Of a stretch of DNA of 64,000 nt, positions 1 to 10,218 are shown one piece after another. The notes below the pieces were generated by a model, which was not told the DNA's origin, did no database searches, and saw nothing but the letters and a program-made list of their open reading frames with translations. The position numbers and the translations under genes are program-made. The number at the start of each line of letters is the position of its first letter. The stretch's first letter is position 1. Source of the stretch: Hydractinia symbiolongicarpus (Eukaryota > Cnidaria > Hydrozoa > Anthoathecata > Hydractiniidae); contig NC_079877.1 of the NCBI RefSeq assembly GCF_029227915.1, forward strand, positions 22,717,851 through 22,781,850, in the 5' to 3' direction.

Positions 1-1192
1 ATCCGATATGATTGGTAGATTTACATCAAAGTACGTTAAGCTTCAACAGTCCCATACACTCCGAATTGGATTCTACAGAAAATTGAGCAGAAGTATACCA
101 AGTTTTTTCTTTAAATACCGGGGTTTGTGTATCACACCTTTAATCATAGTAATAACCCCCGGTAGATTGAATTTCATTAGATAAAGCTAACAAACGCATG
201 CACTAAATAGCGATACGAGGAATATTTACGACGGGCCATCGGGTTACCAAATCGTATAATATTTCAAATATTACTTACAACCAGTGTAGACAATACACCA
301 AGTTTACTCCTTGTAGCAGATGCACTAAATATTTCATGTTTTATACCAATAGCTAGTCAAAAATGATTCCAAAAGTTAAAGAGTTCAACTTTCTGGATTT
401 TAAATCGTGTTTAACATTCTTGAAGGACTTAAAGGTTAATCCTGTTTGTCGTATTGATGACGTCAGCATAAATATATATTTAATTCTCGACTCGATTTCT
501 CCCAGGTCTTATTAGAAATGACTCAAGTATTACATGCAGCTTAGTTAAAAATTCTTTTCTCAATAGTACTCCAAATGTTGTTAACCAAAGTCGTACGCAG
601 ACCTCCTATTGAGGGTGCATTTTCGTACTTCGAGATAGAATTTGCAAAAACTGTATAGCATTAGAAAATAAAATTTGGAAATATAATTGAAAATCAAACT
701 TGATGGATCTAGGGAGGAGGAGAAAACAAGAAGAATGGAGTCTGTTCACAGATTACGTAATTACAACGTACGCATTTAGAGGCGGGACTTAATCATCCGG
801 TCGCTCTCAGGTAGGCTTGGGAGCAAAACATGTATATTGTTTTCATTGCTGCACAAATGAGATGAAACAATGCTGTATTATTAGAAAGCAAAATAAGAAA
901 AACTACATCTGTTATTTAAAATAAAAATAATCCATGACAGATCTTTGATGTCAGTGTCGAACTGGTACAAAATAAATCTTTCAGCGGTTATATATAGAAA
1001 ACATGAAATAGTTTTAATCGAAGATTTAAATAGGATAACAGTTTTAGCTCGCAGTTAAATCGTCATGTTATGAGATGATTTTATGATTTTAAAACATACT
1101 TTTGGCAAATGGCAAATCATCATCGATATTCATTGCAAAGGGGAGGAGCGAAAATTGTAGACACTTTAAAACTTTTGTTTATCTGGAATCGC
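1..1192. other. Intergenic, downstream of RCL1
   Basis: I see no supportable gene. The short open frames at about 1100-1317 lie antisense to the 3' end of RCL1 and have no recognisable content. A CRE-like palindrome (TGACGTCA) occurs near 457-464, but nothing links it to a transcription start. Confidence 0.5.
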
Positions 1193-2329
1193 TTATATCG
1201 ATGTTTTACTCAAATTCGTATAACCAACACCCATGCAGGAGACTATATACTTCTCATGCGACCCACGAAAACTCTCCTCCTCTGTATCCTTCTTCATTAG
1301 CTCTATTTTATACATGATATTAAAAAAGTCTTTCATGTGTCTCAAAAATTGAATTGTATACGGTGTTAACTCGCCGAGCAAAACTTTAGAGACATCCATC
1401 TGTCCTAGTGCCATGTAAAGGATCACCAAACTTTGGTGCACCGAATCTACACACCCGCCTCTGTATACCTCTTGTAGTAACGATACAGCAACTGATTGTC
1501 CTAAATCCTCTGCTACAACGGCTTCACCCTGACCTTTCGGATTTGAACACTTTTCTGCACTCAGCATGACTCCAGTTGTAGATTCTACCATGAGAGATAA
1601 TCCGAATCCCGGTGAATTACCCGATGTTTCTCCTTTAGCGTGGTCGGTGTAGATGTAAATATCAGAAAGTACCTTATTTAAAATGCCACGCGAAGAATCG
1701 ACAATCCGATTAGCAAAAGCAGGAGAGACTTTCATACTGTACGCAGTACCACGAATTCTTTTCAGTTTCCCAGAGTCTGTAAAATGAAGAGGCGACAATT
1801 TCCTTCGTACTGGACAAGTAAATACAACTTCGCCACCACCGTCCGGTTTCGCTCCTCTTTTTCGAATCTTTAGTTCCAATCCTTCATCGATCCCAAATTT
1901 CTTCATTAACGCCAGTGTCACATATTTGATGGTATCCACTGATAAATCAACTGGGTCATTGGTCACACCTCTTAAGGTCATATTTATCGATTTTTTACAA
2001 AAAGGTGCCAAAGGAATTACAGCTTCTAGAAAGTAACCCAACCCACGTTCAGTACTGCAATCATGGTCGATGTTTCCTCCAACAAGTAACCCTGGGATGT
2101 ATAAAATCCCGGTACCGGTTTCGTTGACTTCGATTTTCGTACCGTTCGTTAATTTGTCTAACAAACGTAAAAAACTCGCTTCAAATTCTCGGATACCGGG
2201 CTCGTCTTCATGCATCCGAATACCGGATATACGCACGGGGATACCGGACAATGTTGACAGAATAAGGCGTTGCCTTAGGAAATTGCATCCTTCATAAGAT
2301 TTCACAGCACTGGAGGTAGTTTTTGCCAT
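1193..2329 (-). CDS. RCL1: RNA 3'-terminal phosphate cyclase-like protein Rcl1, intronless
   Basis: The 378-residue frame is full length (animal Rcl1 is about 370). Rcl1 is a nucleolar factor of the small-subunit processome, bound to the GTPase Bms1 and needed for 18S rRNA maturation. It belongs to the RtcA cyclase fold but is not an RNA cyclase. Seen in the sequence: the N-terminal 'GCNFLRQRLILSTLSG' block, the glycine-rich 'KPDGGGEVVF' segment near residues 160-170 and the C-terminal 'GGCVDSVHQSLVILYMALG' block near 300. The last, with the following 'LTPYTIQFLRHM', is the Rcl1 rather than RtcA form. The ATG at 2329 is the first in frame and gives the conserved N-terminus. The gene has no intron, unlike MRI1, HAUS5 and the QRICH2-type gene nearby. 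No frameshift or missing block is visible. Confidence 0.95.
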   Translation of the reverse strand: MAKTTSSAVKSYEGCNFLRQRLILSTLSGIPVRISGIRMHEDEPGIREFEASFLRLLDKLTNGTKIEVNETGTGILYIPGLLVGGNIDHDCSTERGLGYFLEAVIPLAPFCKKSINMTLRGVTNDPVDLSVDTIKYVTLALMKKFGIDEGLELKIRKRGAKPDGGGEVVFTCPVRRKLSPLHFTDSGKLKRIRGTAYSMKVSPAFANRIVDSSRGILNKVLSDIYIYTDHAKGETSGNSPGFGLSLMVESTTGVMLSAEKCSNPKGQGEAVVAEDLGQSVAVSLLQEVYRGGCVDSVHQSLVILYMALGQMDVSKVLLGELTPYTIQFLRHMKDFFNIMYKIELMKKDTEEESFRGSHEKYIVSCMGVGYTNLSKTSI

Positions 2330-3605
2330 TTTTACTTGACTAGTACACTACAAAGAAAATGAAACAACGATTTGTACAATTACACAAAAAAAGGAACGTA
2401 ACTTCAAAATGGTATATACAGCTACGGAAAGCCATAAAGAGCCAGAATGGTCCTTAACAAGTACCGCAGATCAGTATTAAAATTATTATCAGTATTAAAA
2501 ATGCAAATGGTTAAAAATTTATAAACAACAGTTGAAAATCGTTGACACCCCAAAGTAAATAACAAACTATAAGTTACCTTAATTTTTTAGGGTCAAAACC
2601 ACTAATGCTGGACAAATATTTGGCTCATAAACGCAAAAATAAACAAACCTGTAAAAAACGTTTTTCAAGACCGAATATGCAAAAAAAATTTTTATAAAAA
2701 ATTGAAAAATTAAAACAATAGAAATTAGAATAACTCTAGAGGCATGGATAAGCTTTCGTGAGCAAACTGTACCCCACGATCACGTCGCTACAAGCCTGGT
2801 TCAAAAATACAAGTTTTAATAAAATTGATAAAATAAAAAACAATAGAAAATACACAATAGAATAATTCTAGAGGCCTAGATTAAAATTTTTCTCGAATTT
2901 TGACTATTTTCGCAAAAAGTTATGTTTCAATATTTTAAATAAAAAAAACCCCGAAATAACACACAATTCTCGACACGCGAAGGTACACAGAAAAAAATTT
3001 ATCCAGCATTATTTAATTTTCTCAAGGTTACTCTTTGTTTCCTAAAGTTTATATTTTTATAAAATAAAATATTGCTATCAATTCTCTTCATTACTTCCTC
3101 CTTGTCTTAGAATGTTCTGTTAAAAATGCAGCAGCTTAAATTTTAAATAGTCATCACAAGAGATCTTTAATCATTTCTATTTCAAATGGATCATTTCAGC
3201 CCGCACCATATGCAAACATGAGGGAGGATACTAATTTGTCAACTAAGTATAGTAGAAACATATTCGACATAAAAAAACAGCGTAAAATGCTACATGTCAC
3301 AAATAATTTACGAAGGGATTAAAAAACTAATATACGCTTGATAGACACTAACTTCAACAAGTTTGCGAGATAAACAAATTCATGATCAAAGAAATTCCTG
3401 AAATTTCCTTGAAGCTACCTTCAAGAATGTTGTCCAGGACACTTGACTTTCACAAATATGACTTGGTAAATATGTGATTCAAATTGAACTATAGTTTTTA
3501 GGCTGCAAAGTACTGCTAAAATTTATGTCAAAAATAAATAAATTACAACAGATTAAGAAAACAGTTCTGAAAGTTCTATGAAAGAATGGAAAGTCCTTTT
3601 TCTAA
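2330..3605. other. Intergenic, upstream of RCL1, AT-rich
   Basis: No gene is visible. It should hold the RCL1 promoter close to 2330-2450, but I cannot define a core element. Two imperfect copies of a segment of about 50 bp ending in a 'TCTAGAGGC' motif lie near 2703-2752 and 2828-2882, suggesting a small local duplication or remnants of one repeat. Confidence 0.4.
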
Positions 3606-3670
3606 TAATACACCAATTCAACATAGCGCGAGACCGCGTTAATAAAAAGACTGGGACGAGTTTGGGGGTA
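3606..3670 (+). repeat. Left TIR of the THAP/YqaJ transposon
   Basis: It begins TAATACACCAATTC and runs to the GTTTGGGG block. It pairs with 5698-5762 on the opposite strand, with one C/T difference in the middle. Confidence 0.9.
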
Positions 3671-3743
3671 AACAAAACCGCAATCACCTTGTGTTGTGAG
3701 TAAAGTAGTGACAGAAGTTGTTTGGCTTTCCAGTCTTATTAAG

Positions 3744-4223
3744 ATGGGTCCTGCGAATTGTGCTGTTGTTGGGTGTATGAATAACACAAGGAAATTGGAA
3801 AAGTGGAGGAAAAGTATTTGCACAGAGCATTATAGTCAGCCTCAAACTAAAGGAACTTGTGCCTCCTGTCAACCACCATCATATCGCCTGTTTTGTTTTC
3901 CCAGTACCAAACGTTATTTAGCTAATCGTTTGAAATGGGTACGGAGAGTTAAGAGAGAAAAAGATGATAAATCTTCGTGGGGTCCACGTCCAAGTGACAG
4001 GGTTTGTATTGAGCACTTTGTGGATGCAGAACTAACCTGCAGTAATCCGTATGCATCATTAAAACTTGGGTATGATTTTAGAGAGCCTGTTCCTCGAAGA
4101 GAACTCATTCGACAGCATCAGCCACGTCCTAAAAAGGCCAAAAAGCGTACCTTGTCACCTGGCACATCTGATCAGTTAAGCAACCGAAATAATCTTGGTG
4201 AAGAAAAAAACGGCGTTTTTTAA
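3744..4223 (+). CDS. Transposon-borne extended THAP zinc-finger protein
   Basis: The 159-residue ORF starts at an ATG (3744) that places the first zinc ligands directly at the N-terminus (Cys6 and Cys11, 'NCAVVGC'). The closing ligands are in 'VCIEHF'. Between them is a long insertion with its own C-x2-H and C-x2-C pairs, followed by 'RLFCFPS' and 'RLKWVRRV', then 'NPYASLKLGYDF' after the finger. This is the extended THAP form seen in many invertebrate transposon-related proteins. THAP domains bind DNA, so the protein may recognise the element's ends; that is inference. A basic tail ('RPKKAKKRTLSP') could be a nuclear localisation signal. There is no catalytic domain and the ORF is intact. 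It converges on the broken nuclease gene. Confidence 0.75.
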   Translation: MGPANCAVVGCMNNTRKLEKWRKSICTEHYSQPQTKGTCASCQPPSYRLFCFPSTKRYLANRLKWVRRVKREKDDKSSWGPRPSDRVCIEHFVDAELTCSNPYASLKLGYDFREPVPRRELIRQHQPRPKKAKKRTLSPGTSDQLSNRNNLGEEKNGVF

Positions 4224-4519
4224 AGCCACATATCTATAAAAAACATTATTGGCAAACACAAAATATTTTGTGATTTAAATTTTTTTAATTTTGTTTTTTA
4301 AGTTTTACCTTACTTTCCTTAACTTATGCATAACAAAACCTGTTTACTTACCTTCTTACCGCAACAGTCTCAACCAAATAATATTTTTTATAAATGTGTG
4401 GCTATGAAAATAGCCTTTTTATTGTTTTTATTCCATATATACCATTTATTGTGAGAACATGTGTTTAAGATAATGCACATGGAAGAAAGACAATTTTTTT
4501 TTAAAGATCGTTCCAAAAC

Positions 4520-5611
4520 TCAAATTAAAAAGTTGCAAAAGTTTAAACCAGTAACTCCAATCTGCATTTGACACTGGGCAAAATACTGATGATTTTTGTT
4601 CAGAACTAACTTCCCTTCAACATATTTTAAATAGGGTAGATGAATTTTAGGATCATTTGGAGATGTGTAATTAATGGAGTATGGACATTTTACTTCTAAG
4701 CAGACTTAGGACAAAACGAACACGAAATAACTCTGTCTGGACTAGCACCTATGACTGGAAAAACCTTGTCTAAAAATAACCCACATTCAATGACTTCAAC
4801 ATTCTTATGACCTTCAGAATAATACTTGTAAAATTTATTCACTGCATAACTTCCATTGAGCGTCCATTAATGCTGGAATATTTGGACTAAGGAACACAAA
4901 ACCGAAAATCTTTTGAAACAACTGCCAAAAATTTATGGTACATCCACCTTTCACAAACTTTTCGACTTTGGTTTTCACTTCATGAGCTCTGGATGCAGTT
5001 ATGACACCTTTGCGAAAGGCATTCATTACAACATTGACCTCGAGTAATAATTTCAATTTGCTCAATATTTGATGGTGAAAAGTGTACTGCAACACTGCTA
5101 TGAAAATTTTCAATAAAATTGGACATTAAAATGACATCATTGATGCTAACAAGGCCATTGGGGTTCGGTAACTTGCCAGTGACAATCTCACGCATGAAAT
5201 CTATTTCCGGTTTTGGAACAGCCGTTGAAAGAGTGCTGTCTGGAACAACCTTTTCAAGTGCAGCAGCTACATCGCAAAGCTTCAAATGTTTAAATGACAC
5301 ATCAAAGGGATTATAGTTTTTCTTTGATGTACTTGAGAGACCCTTTTGATTTTTTACCTCTCTTTCCAAAATCATCACGTTTAAATGTAACATCTTTGAT
5401 CTTGACCGGTTTTACCTCTGTACGATTAGGGAGCCACTCACATGGTTTGCTGGTACATGACATATTAGTCAGTCCAAGCCTAACTGAAATAACTAGCTGC
5501 AAACACCCTAGCTACTAATTGGCATTTTCTCCCGCTAACCTTCAGACCTCTCAATCTCAAATACTTCTTTAACTCGCCTACCTTCATCTTCTCTATCATT
5601 TCAAACTCCAT
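4520..5611 (-). pseudogene. Broken SAP/YqaJ-type recombinase-nuclease gene in the transposon
   Basis: Read from an ATG at 5611, the N-terminus is a SAP-like DNA-binding motif ('MKVGELKKYLRLRGLKVSG'), then an in-frame stop and frame changes near 5480-5500. Collinear segments follow in shifting frames: a 'CEWLPNRTEVKPVKIKD' linker (about 5400-5450), a helical region (about 5000-5330), then the YqaJ nuclease core. The core shows 'VIGASPDR' (about 4730-4755), 'EVKCPYS' (about 4680-4702) and 'YFAQCQMQIGVTG' (about 4535-4600). These match the D, E-x-K and Q-x-Q motifs of the lambda-exonuclease/YqaJ family. Several frame changes and stops mean it cannot make one protein as it stands. YqaJ enzymes are DNA nucleases; their role in transposition is not established from this sequence. 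Confidence 0.8.
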
Positions 5612-5697
5612 ATTTATCTAACAACACTAACTACTCAAAACAACTCAATATCCTTCTTCCTTCTTGTGCAACTAAGACTAATTTCGGTTAATTTTGT

Positions 5698-5762
5698 TTA
5701 CCCCAAACTCGTCCCAGTCTTTTTATTAACGCGGTCTCACGCTATGTTGAATTGGTGTATTA
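5698..5762 (-). repeat. Right TIR of the THAP/YqaJ transposon
   Basis: Reverse complement of 3606-3670, ending GAATTGGTGTATTA. Confidence 0.9.
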
Positions 5763-6003
5763 AGAACATTAAATTGCAACAATAGAAAACATAAAGGTCA
5801 AAAGATGTAAAATTTAAATATTACGAGACTGAAATAAAAACGGGACTGAAATAAAAAATAGTAGTTGCTTGTAAAAAACGTGTATGGCTTCGTAAAATAT
5901 TATATAAAATTTTATTTTATTTTTATAATTATATTTTATATTATTACTTTTTAATTCCTTTAGTTGAAAAAAAGAAATATAATAGAAGTTATAAATCATG
6001 TAA

Positions 6004-7830
6004 CTAGGATTTTAATTTCTTTTCTAACTCATTAGCAACAAAGACACCATGTTCAGTGATGATTCCACCTGTGATCAAATCAGCAGGCGTCACATCGAAT
6101 GCTGGATTCCAACAATCGATTCCTTCTGCAGCGACTCTCTCATGTTTATAATGTGTAATCTCTTCGTGATTACGTTCCTCAATAACAATATCACTTCCTG
6201 TTTTTATATTTTGGTCAATCGTTGTAGTTGGAGCTGCGATATAGAACGGGACACCGTGATGTTTTGCTGAGATTGCAATCTGGTAAGTACCAATTTTATT
6301 GGCAGTGTCACCATTCATCGCAACTCGATCAGCACCAACTACAACTGCAGAAATATTCTTGCGTGCCATTGCAATTGACACTGAACTATCAGTAATTAGA
6401 GTTGATGGAATCCCTTCATGAACCAGCTCATACGCAGTCAGTCTAGCACCTTGATTGTACGCACGTGTTTCAGTACAAAACACATGCTTTAGTTTTCCGG
6501 CATTGTGAAGTGACCGGACAACTCCAAGGGCAGTTCCATAACCAACAGTAGCCAGTGCCCCTGCATTGCAATGTGTTAAAATTACCAATTCGTCACCTTT
6601 GACATTCTTAACCATGTGCTCCATGCCATGCTCACCGATTGACAAATTGTCCTTTACATCAGCAGTCAACAAATCTTCGATAAAAACAATGATTTTCTCT
6701 TTTAGCTGCTCTACTTCAAGACCCTTCTCAATCTGTAATTTAACAAATTCCTTAATGTCATTAGAAGCTCTGAAAATATTCACAGCAGTTGGTCTGGCAG
6801 TAATTAGATAATCAAGATTAGTTTGTACATACTGCATTAGTTCTTCAACTTGAGCAAATGTTTTGCCATTCATTTCAACTGCAAGAGACAAAGCTCCAAC
6901 AACTGCTATGGCAGGAGCACCTAAAAGAAAGTACCTAACTGTAAACAAAAACTAAAAATATATGCTCTAATTTGTATATTACAATTTTATGAACGTTTCA
7001 TTTTTCTCCGAGGATAGAATATTAGTTTTTCTGAAATGTGGCTGCTGTTATGTCTGACTTATGTAAAGATGACTGGTGTGTATCGTTAGAATATTAATAC
7101 ACTGGGATGTATAATATCCTGTCACTATGTGTACTGTGTGTATCCTTAAATGTGCTTTGCACATTTAACGATCCACACAGTTATCATTCGATAGACATTT
7201 CATGATGAAAGGAATAAAAAAAATTTGCTTTGTTGATTAACAAATATATATATATATATACTATAATTTACTGGAGTTGCATGACTATGCAAGACCTTTT
7301 TGATTAATTGAAAAGGACAAAAGTAAATAGCAAAGTCTAACTGAACTTGCATAAAATATGGTTGTATCTCGAGCCCTGTTTGTGCTTAAACATATATAGA
7401 AAAATGCAATTTATAAGTGATCATCACTGGACTAACAATGGTTAGTTGTTAACAATTGACCTGGCACAATTATGGCAGGTCATTTTGGTCAGCATATGTT
7501 TGTTTCCTAAGGCAGATCCTGAAAATATATGTGCAACGTCTATACATGGAAAATAAACGTAAAATAACTCTTGCTCAATTATGATTTTACAGCAGAAGCT
7601 CTTTTCTGTTTACTTCTTAACCTAATTGTATTTCTAAATAACAAACAATTATAAACTAAGCGCTGTATTTTTACAAACGTACTAAACACACCTCTAACTT
7701 GCATACTCTTAATGGCTTCCCAACCATCTTGCACAGTTTTGATGTCAACATACATTGTTTGTTGAGGAAGCAAGAGCTGATTGATGATGGACATCTTTCT
7801 GTTTTTGTACTTTATAGTTTCTAACACCAT
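6004..7830 (-). CDS. MRI1: Methylthioribose-1-phosphate isomerase, two exons
   Basis: The enzyme converts 5-methylthioribose-1-phosphate to methylthioribulose-1-phosphate in cytosolic methionine salvage. Exon 1 is 7830-7692 (46 codons plus one base, 'MVLETIKYKNRKM' to 'SMQVR'). Exon 2 is 6920-6004, starting at '(G)APAIAVVGAL' after a TTTTAG acceptor. The join restores the conserved VRGAPAIA block and gives 351 residues, close to the animal length. Family landmarks seen in exon 2 are 'THCNAGALATVGYGTA' (with the expected catalytic Cys), 'TETRAYNQGARLTAYEL' and 'GADRVAMNGDTANKIGT' (catalytic Asp), plus 'IAAPTTTID' and 'NPAFDVTPADLITGIIT'-like C-terminal text. The intron (6921-7691) carries a TA microsatellite and a strong hairpin. 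The ATG at 7830 gives the expected 'MxLExIxY' start. The gene looks intact. Confidence 0.95.
7133..7181. repeat. Two-part inverted repeat (hairpin) in the MRI1 intron
   Basis: The inner stem TTAAATGTGC-TTT-GCACATTTAA is a perfect 10-bp pairing with a 3-base loop. It is enclosed by ACTGTGTG (7133-7140) and its complement CACACAGT (7174-7181). Confidence 0.7.
7244..7260. repeat. (TA)n microsatellite in the MRI1 intron
   Basis: An uninterrupted TA run. Confidence 0.9.
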
Positions 7831-9570
7831 CTTTTATTTCTCCTATTTAAGTATATATGTAAGTATTTTAATAATAAAGATATAGCTTCACTTCTCTGTT
7901 CATTAACAAACTTACATTTAGGTTTTTTTGCTCAAAATATCATCTAAGGAGTAACCGAACCTCATAACAGAAAATTTAGTAGTGAAGGCAGAAATTTTAA
8001 CGCTATGATAAAAATAAAAAAGGCAGAACACATCTCAGACCTCATGTGGATTTTTTTGGGCAAACCAACAATATTCACCCTGATTTATAAAAGGAATTTT
8101 CTATAGCAACTTGACAAAGAAGAAAGTGAGCCCAGCAAAATGTTATCTGTTCAGCAACTGTTTTTTATCTTTTTTTATTTTTTTCATTTTTTGGGTATTG
8201 ATTGGTATATATGCTGCTTTTTTGGGGCAAATTCTGAATTTCTTTGGAACGCTGAATCAAACACTAAATGAGGCACCCCATCAACAAATTGCTGAATGGT
8301 TAAGTTATGTCATTTGTTTAAGTAGTTTTAACTATTTCTTTGTTATTAAGTTACTAAAAGAATAAAAAAATATATTTTAATTCTCTTTCCTATCAAAAAA
8401 AATTTTTAACGGCCCTGGCAAAACCCTGGAACAAACTTATTTTTTATGGTTCCTTACTTTGTTTTGAAACTGCCACACATTGACGTTTGACGTCACACAT
8501 TGAGAAAAAAGAGTGAAATTGACTCACAATGGAGCCGACTCAATGAAAAGCGGCACAAAATCACAAGGACTTCACAAGTTCAGTGTTTTATAAAAGAAAA
8601 TCAAAATTTTTTCCAAAAAAAGCCTGTATCTATTATAAAAATTGAAAAAAACAGAGTTTACGTCTACAATAATTTGTCTATCAGTGTCCGCTAAAACATA
8701 CCTTTCCTAGTGACAGAAGTGTTCATTAAAAGGGTTAATTATCAACACAGACATTAAGCCTTGTATTCCAACAGTCCTGCAAATAACTTTGTACAAAACA
8801 TGATGGCAGAGATGCTGTGATGGTATCACAAACAAACCTTGTTGGCGCAGAGTTGATTTAATACAACTTGCTCGATAAATGTTTAGTTAATAAAGAACAA
8901 AATTCTGCAATACTTTGAATGTTTTTTCTTTGGTTGAGTAGACAATAAAATTAAAAGAGCAAGTTTTGCATATTTCGGGAATAATATAGGTGGGTTTGGA
9001 AGTTAACAGACGAAAAATGTGCATTTTATTGCTGGTCCTAATATATACAGGGAGTGCAATAAAGTTTTTTTGTAGCCTAATTAAGTTACACAACACCTTA
9101 GTTTTGGGTGTGTGGTCTGTCTAACAGCTAGCTAACACTATAATTGCTATACCTAAGCTAGCGTACAATTTGTACAATGGTACAATTTCAATACTTTTAA
9201 AAAAGTTAGTATTTATATAACTTGCGCTTTGCGCTACACCGTTGTTATGGCTTATTCTGAGGATTAAACATCGTCGGGCACTGACAATTGAACGCAATAC
9301 ACTGAATCATAGTGCCGTGCTTTTCATGTGCGTACAGATTTGGAGGGATTATTTTTTCGCTTAGTTTGTTTACAATTTTACCTCCATTTCTGCGTGCGCA
9401 TCGGGCATTACATAATCTTTTAGATGCGTGCGCAAGTAAATATCGCGACTGTGATTCCATGTATTGCGTGTCACAAATAGCCTCAACCGATAGGACCCAG
9501 ATTTTAAAATTTCAATTAGCAAAAAATTAGGAAGATACGGTGGATAATCAATGTAAGCCCAATATATACT
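7831..9570. other. Intergenic, upstream of MRI1
   Basis: The short open frames at about 8111-8365, 8500-8694, 8887-9096 and 9245-9530 have AT-rich composition, mostly non-ATG starts and no recognisable domain. The MRI1 promoter should be near 7831-7950. I see nothing else I can support. Confidence 0.4.
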
Positions 9571-9584
9571 ATTTTTAAGCGCTT

Positions 9585-9790
9585 ATGGCACAATAGCTTA
9601 GTGGTTATGATCTTGATTCAATTTCTCTTACAATAGCCTTGGGTTAAACAATAATAGCCATATAAGGGAAATGGAGATGGCACACTGTGTGGGCTGTTGA
9701 TGTAGTTTAAAATGAGCATTAAATACTTTAGGACTCGCCATCTGAGCCATGATGATTCCTCCTGAGAATAAACTTACTGGCATAGGTTAA
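9585..9790 (+). repeat. Possible tRNA-derived SINE
   Basis: The segment starts with a polymerase III A-box-like 'TAGCTTAGTGG' (about 9595-9605). A degraded B-box-like 'GGGTTAAACAAT' follows about 50 bases later, then a non-tRNA body. No intact tRNA cloverleaf can be drawn. No second copy was seen in this window. Confidence 0.35.
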
Positions 9791-9893
9791 GACATTTAGG
9801 TTTACAAAGAGAATGTCCTCCAATCTATAAAAATAAAAACTGTTAAAGTTGCATCATCCTCTGGCGTGTTTTTTTTTTCTATATCTAATAATA

Positions 9894-9927
9894 TTCTTGA
9901 TATTCTGTGAGTAGAGAAAGTGCCGTC
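9894..9927 (+). repeat. Direct repeat, left copy, beside the CCDC160-like gene
   Basis: It matches 11587-11621 in the same orientation (TTCTTGATAT-C/T-CTGTGAGT, then AGAGAAAGTGCCGTC) with two small differences. The copies bracket the intronless gene at 10219-11160. Confidence 0.7.
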
Positions 9928-10218
9928 TCAGTGTTAGTTGTACCGCTTGGCCTTTATCCACCACGAACCTAAATTAGCTAGCTAGTTGTGTATCCTGCAC
10001 AATTTTACTAACTAAACGAAAAATCCACCTTCATATTATCCTAAAATTTGATAAAAAATATAGTTTTAGACAATATAGCCTGAACCTAAAATTGGAGATG
10101 GAAGAACAATTTTGGTTCCATGTGCACGAGTGGGATCTCCATGTTGTTGTTCCGAGTTCGTCGTTTTTGTTTCAGAATATTCGGCAAAGTGTGCTTTTGT
10201 ACAGGCGTCAAAACAAAC

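Larger units (their letters stand above)
3611..5757. mobile_element. THAP/YqaJ DNA transposon (ISL2EU-like) with long TIRs
   Basis: The ends are inverted copies of each other for about 60 bp (3611-3670 against 5698-5757), with only one or two differences and termini CACC...GGTG. The element is flanked by TA on both sides (3609-3610 and 5758-5759), fitting a 2-bp target duplication; the match reads slightly further because the flanks are AT palindromic. Inside are a plus-strand THAP-domain ORF and a converging, broken minus-strand gene with SAP and YqaJ nuclease segments. From memory of repeat classification, eukaryotic ISL2EU elements carry a YqaJ-type protein and THAP-bearing transposases. 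No DDE catalytic domain is visible here, so this copy is probably non-autonomous. The near-identical TIRs suggest fairly recent movement, although the nuclease frame is broken. Confidence 0.85.

Noticed and set aside
8111-8365. 84-codon plus-strand frame with hydrophobic start
   Set aside because: Begins at a non-ATG codon, AT-driven composition, no domain.
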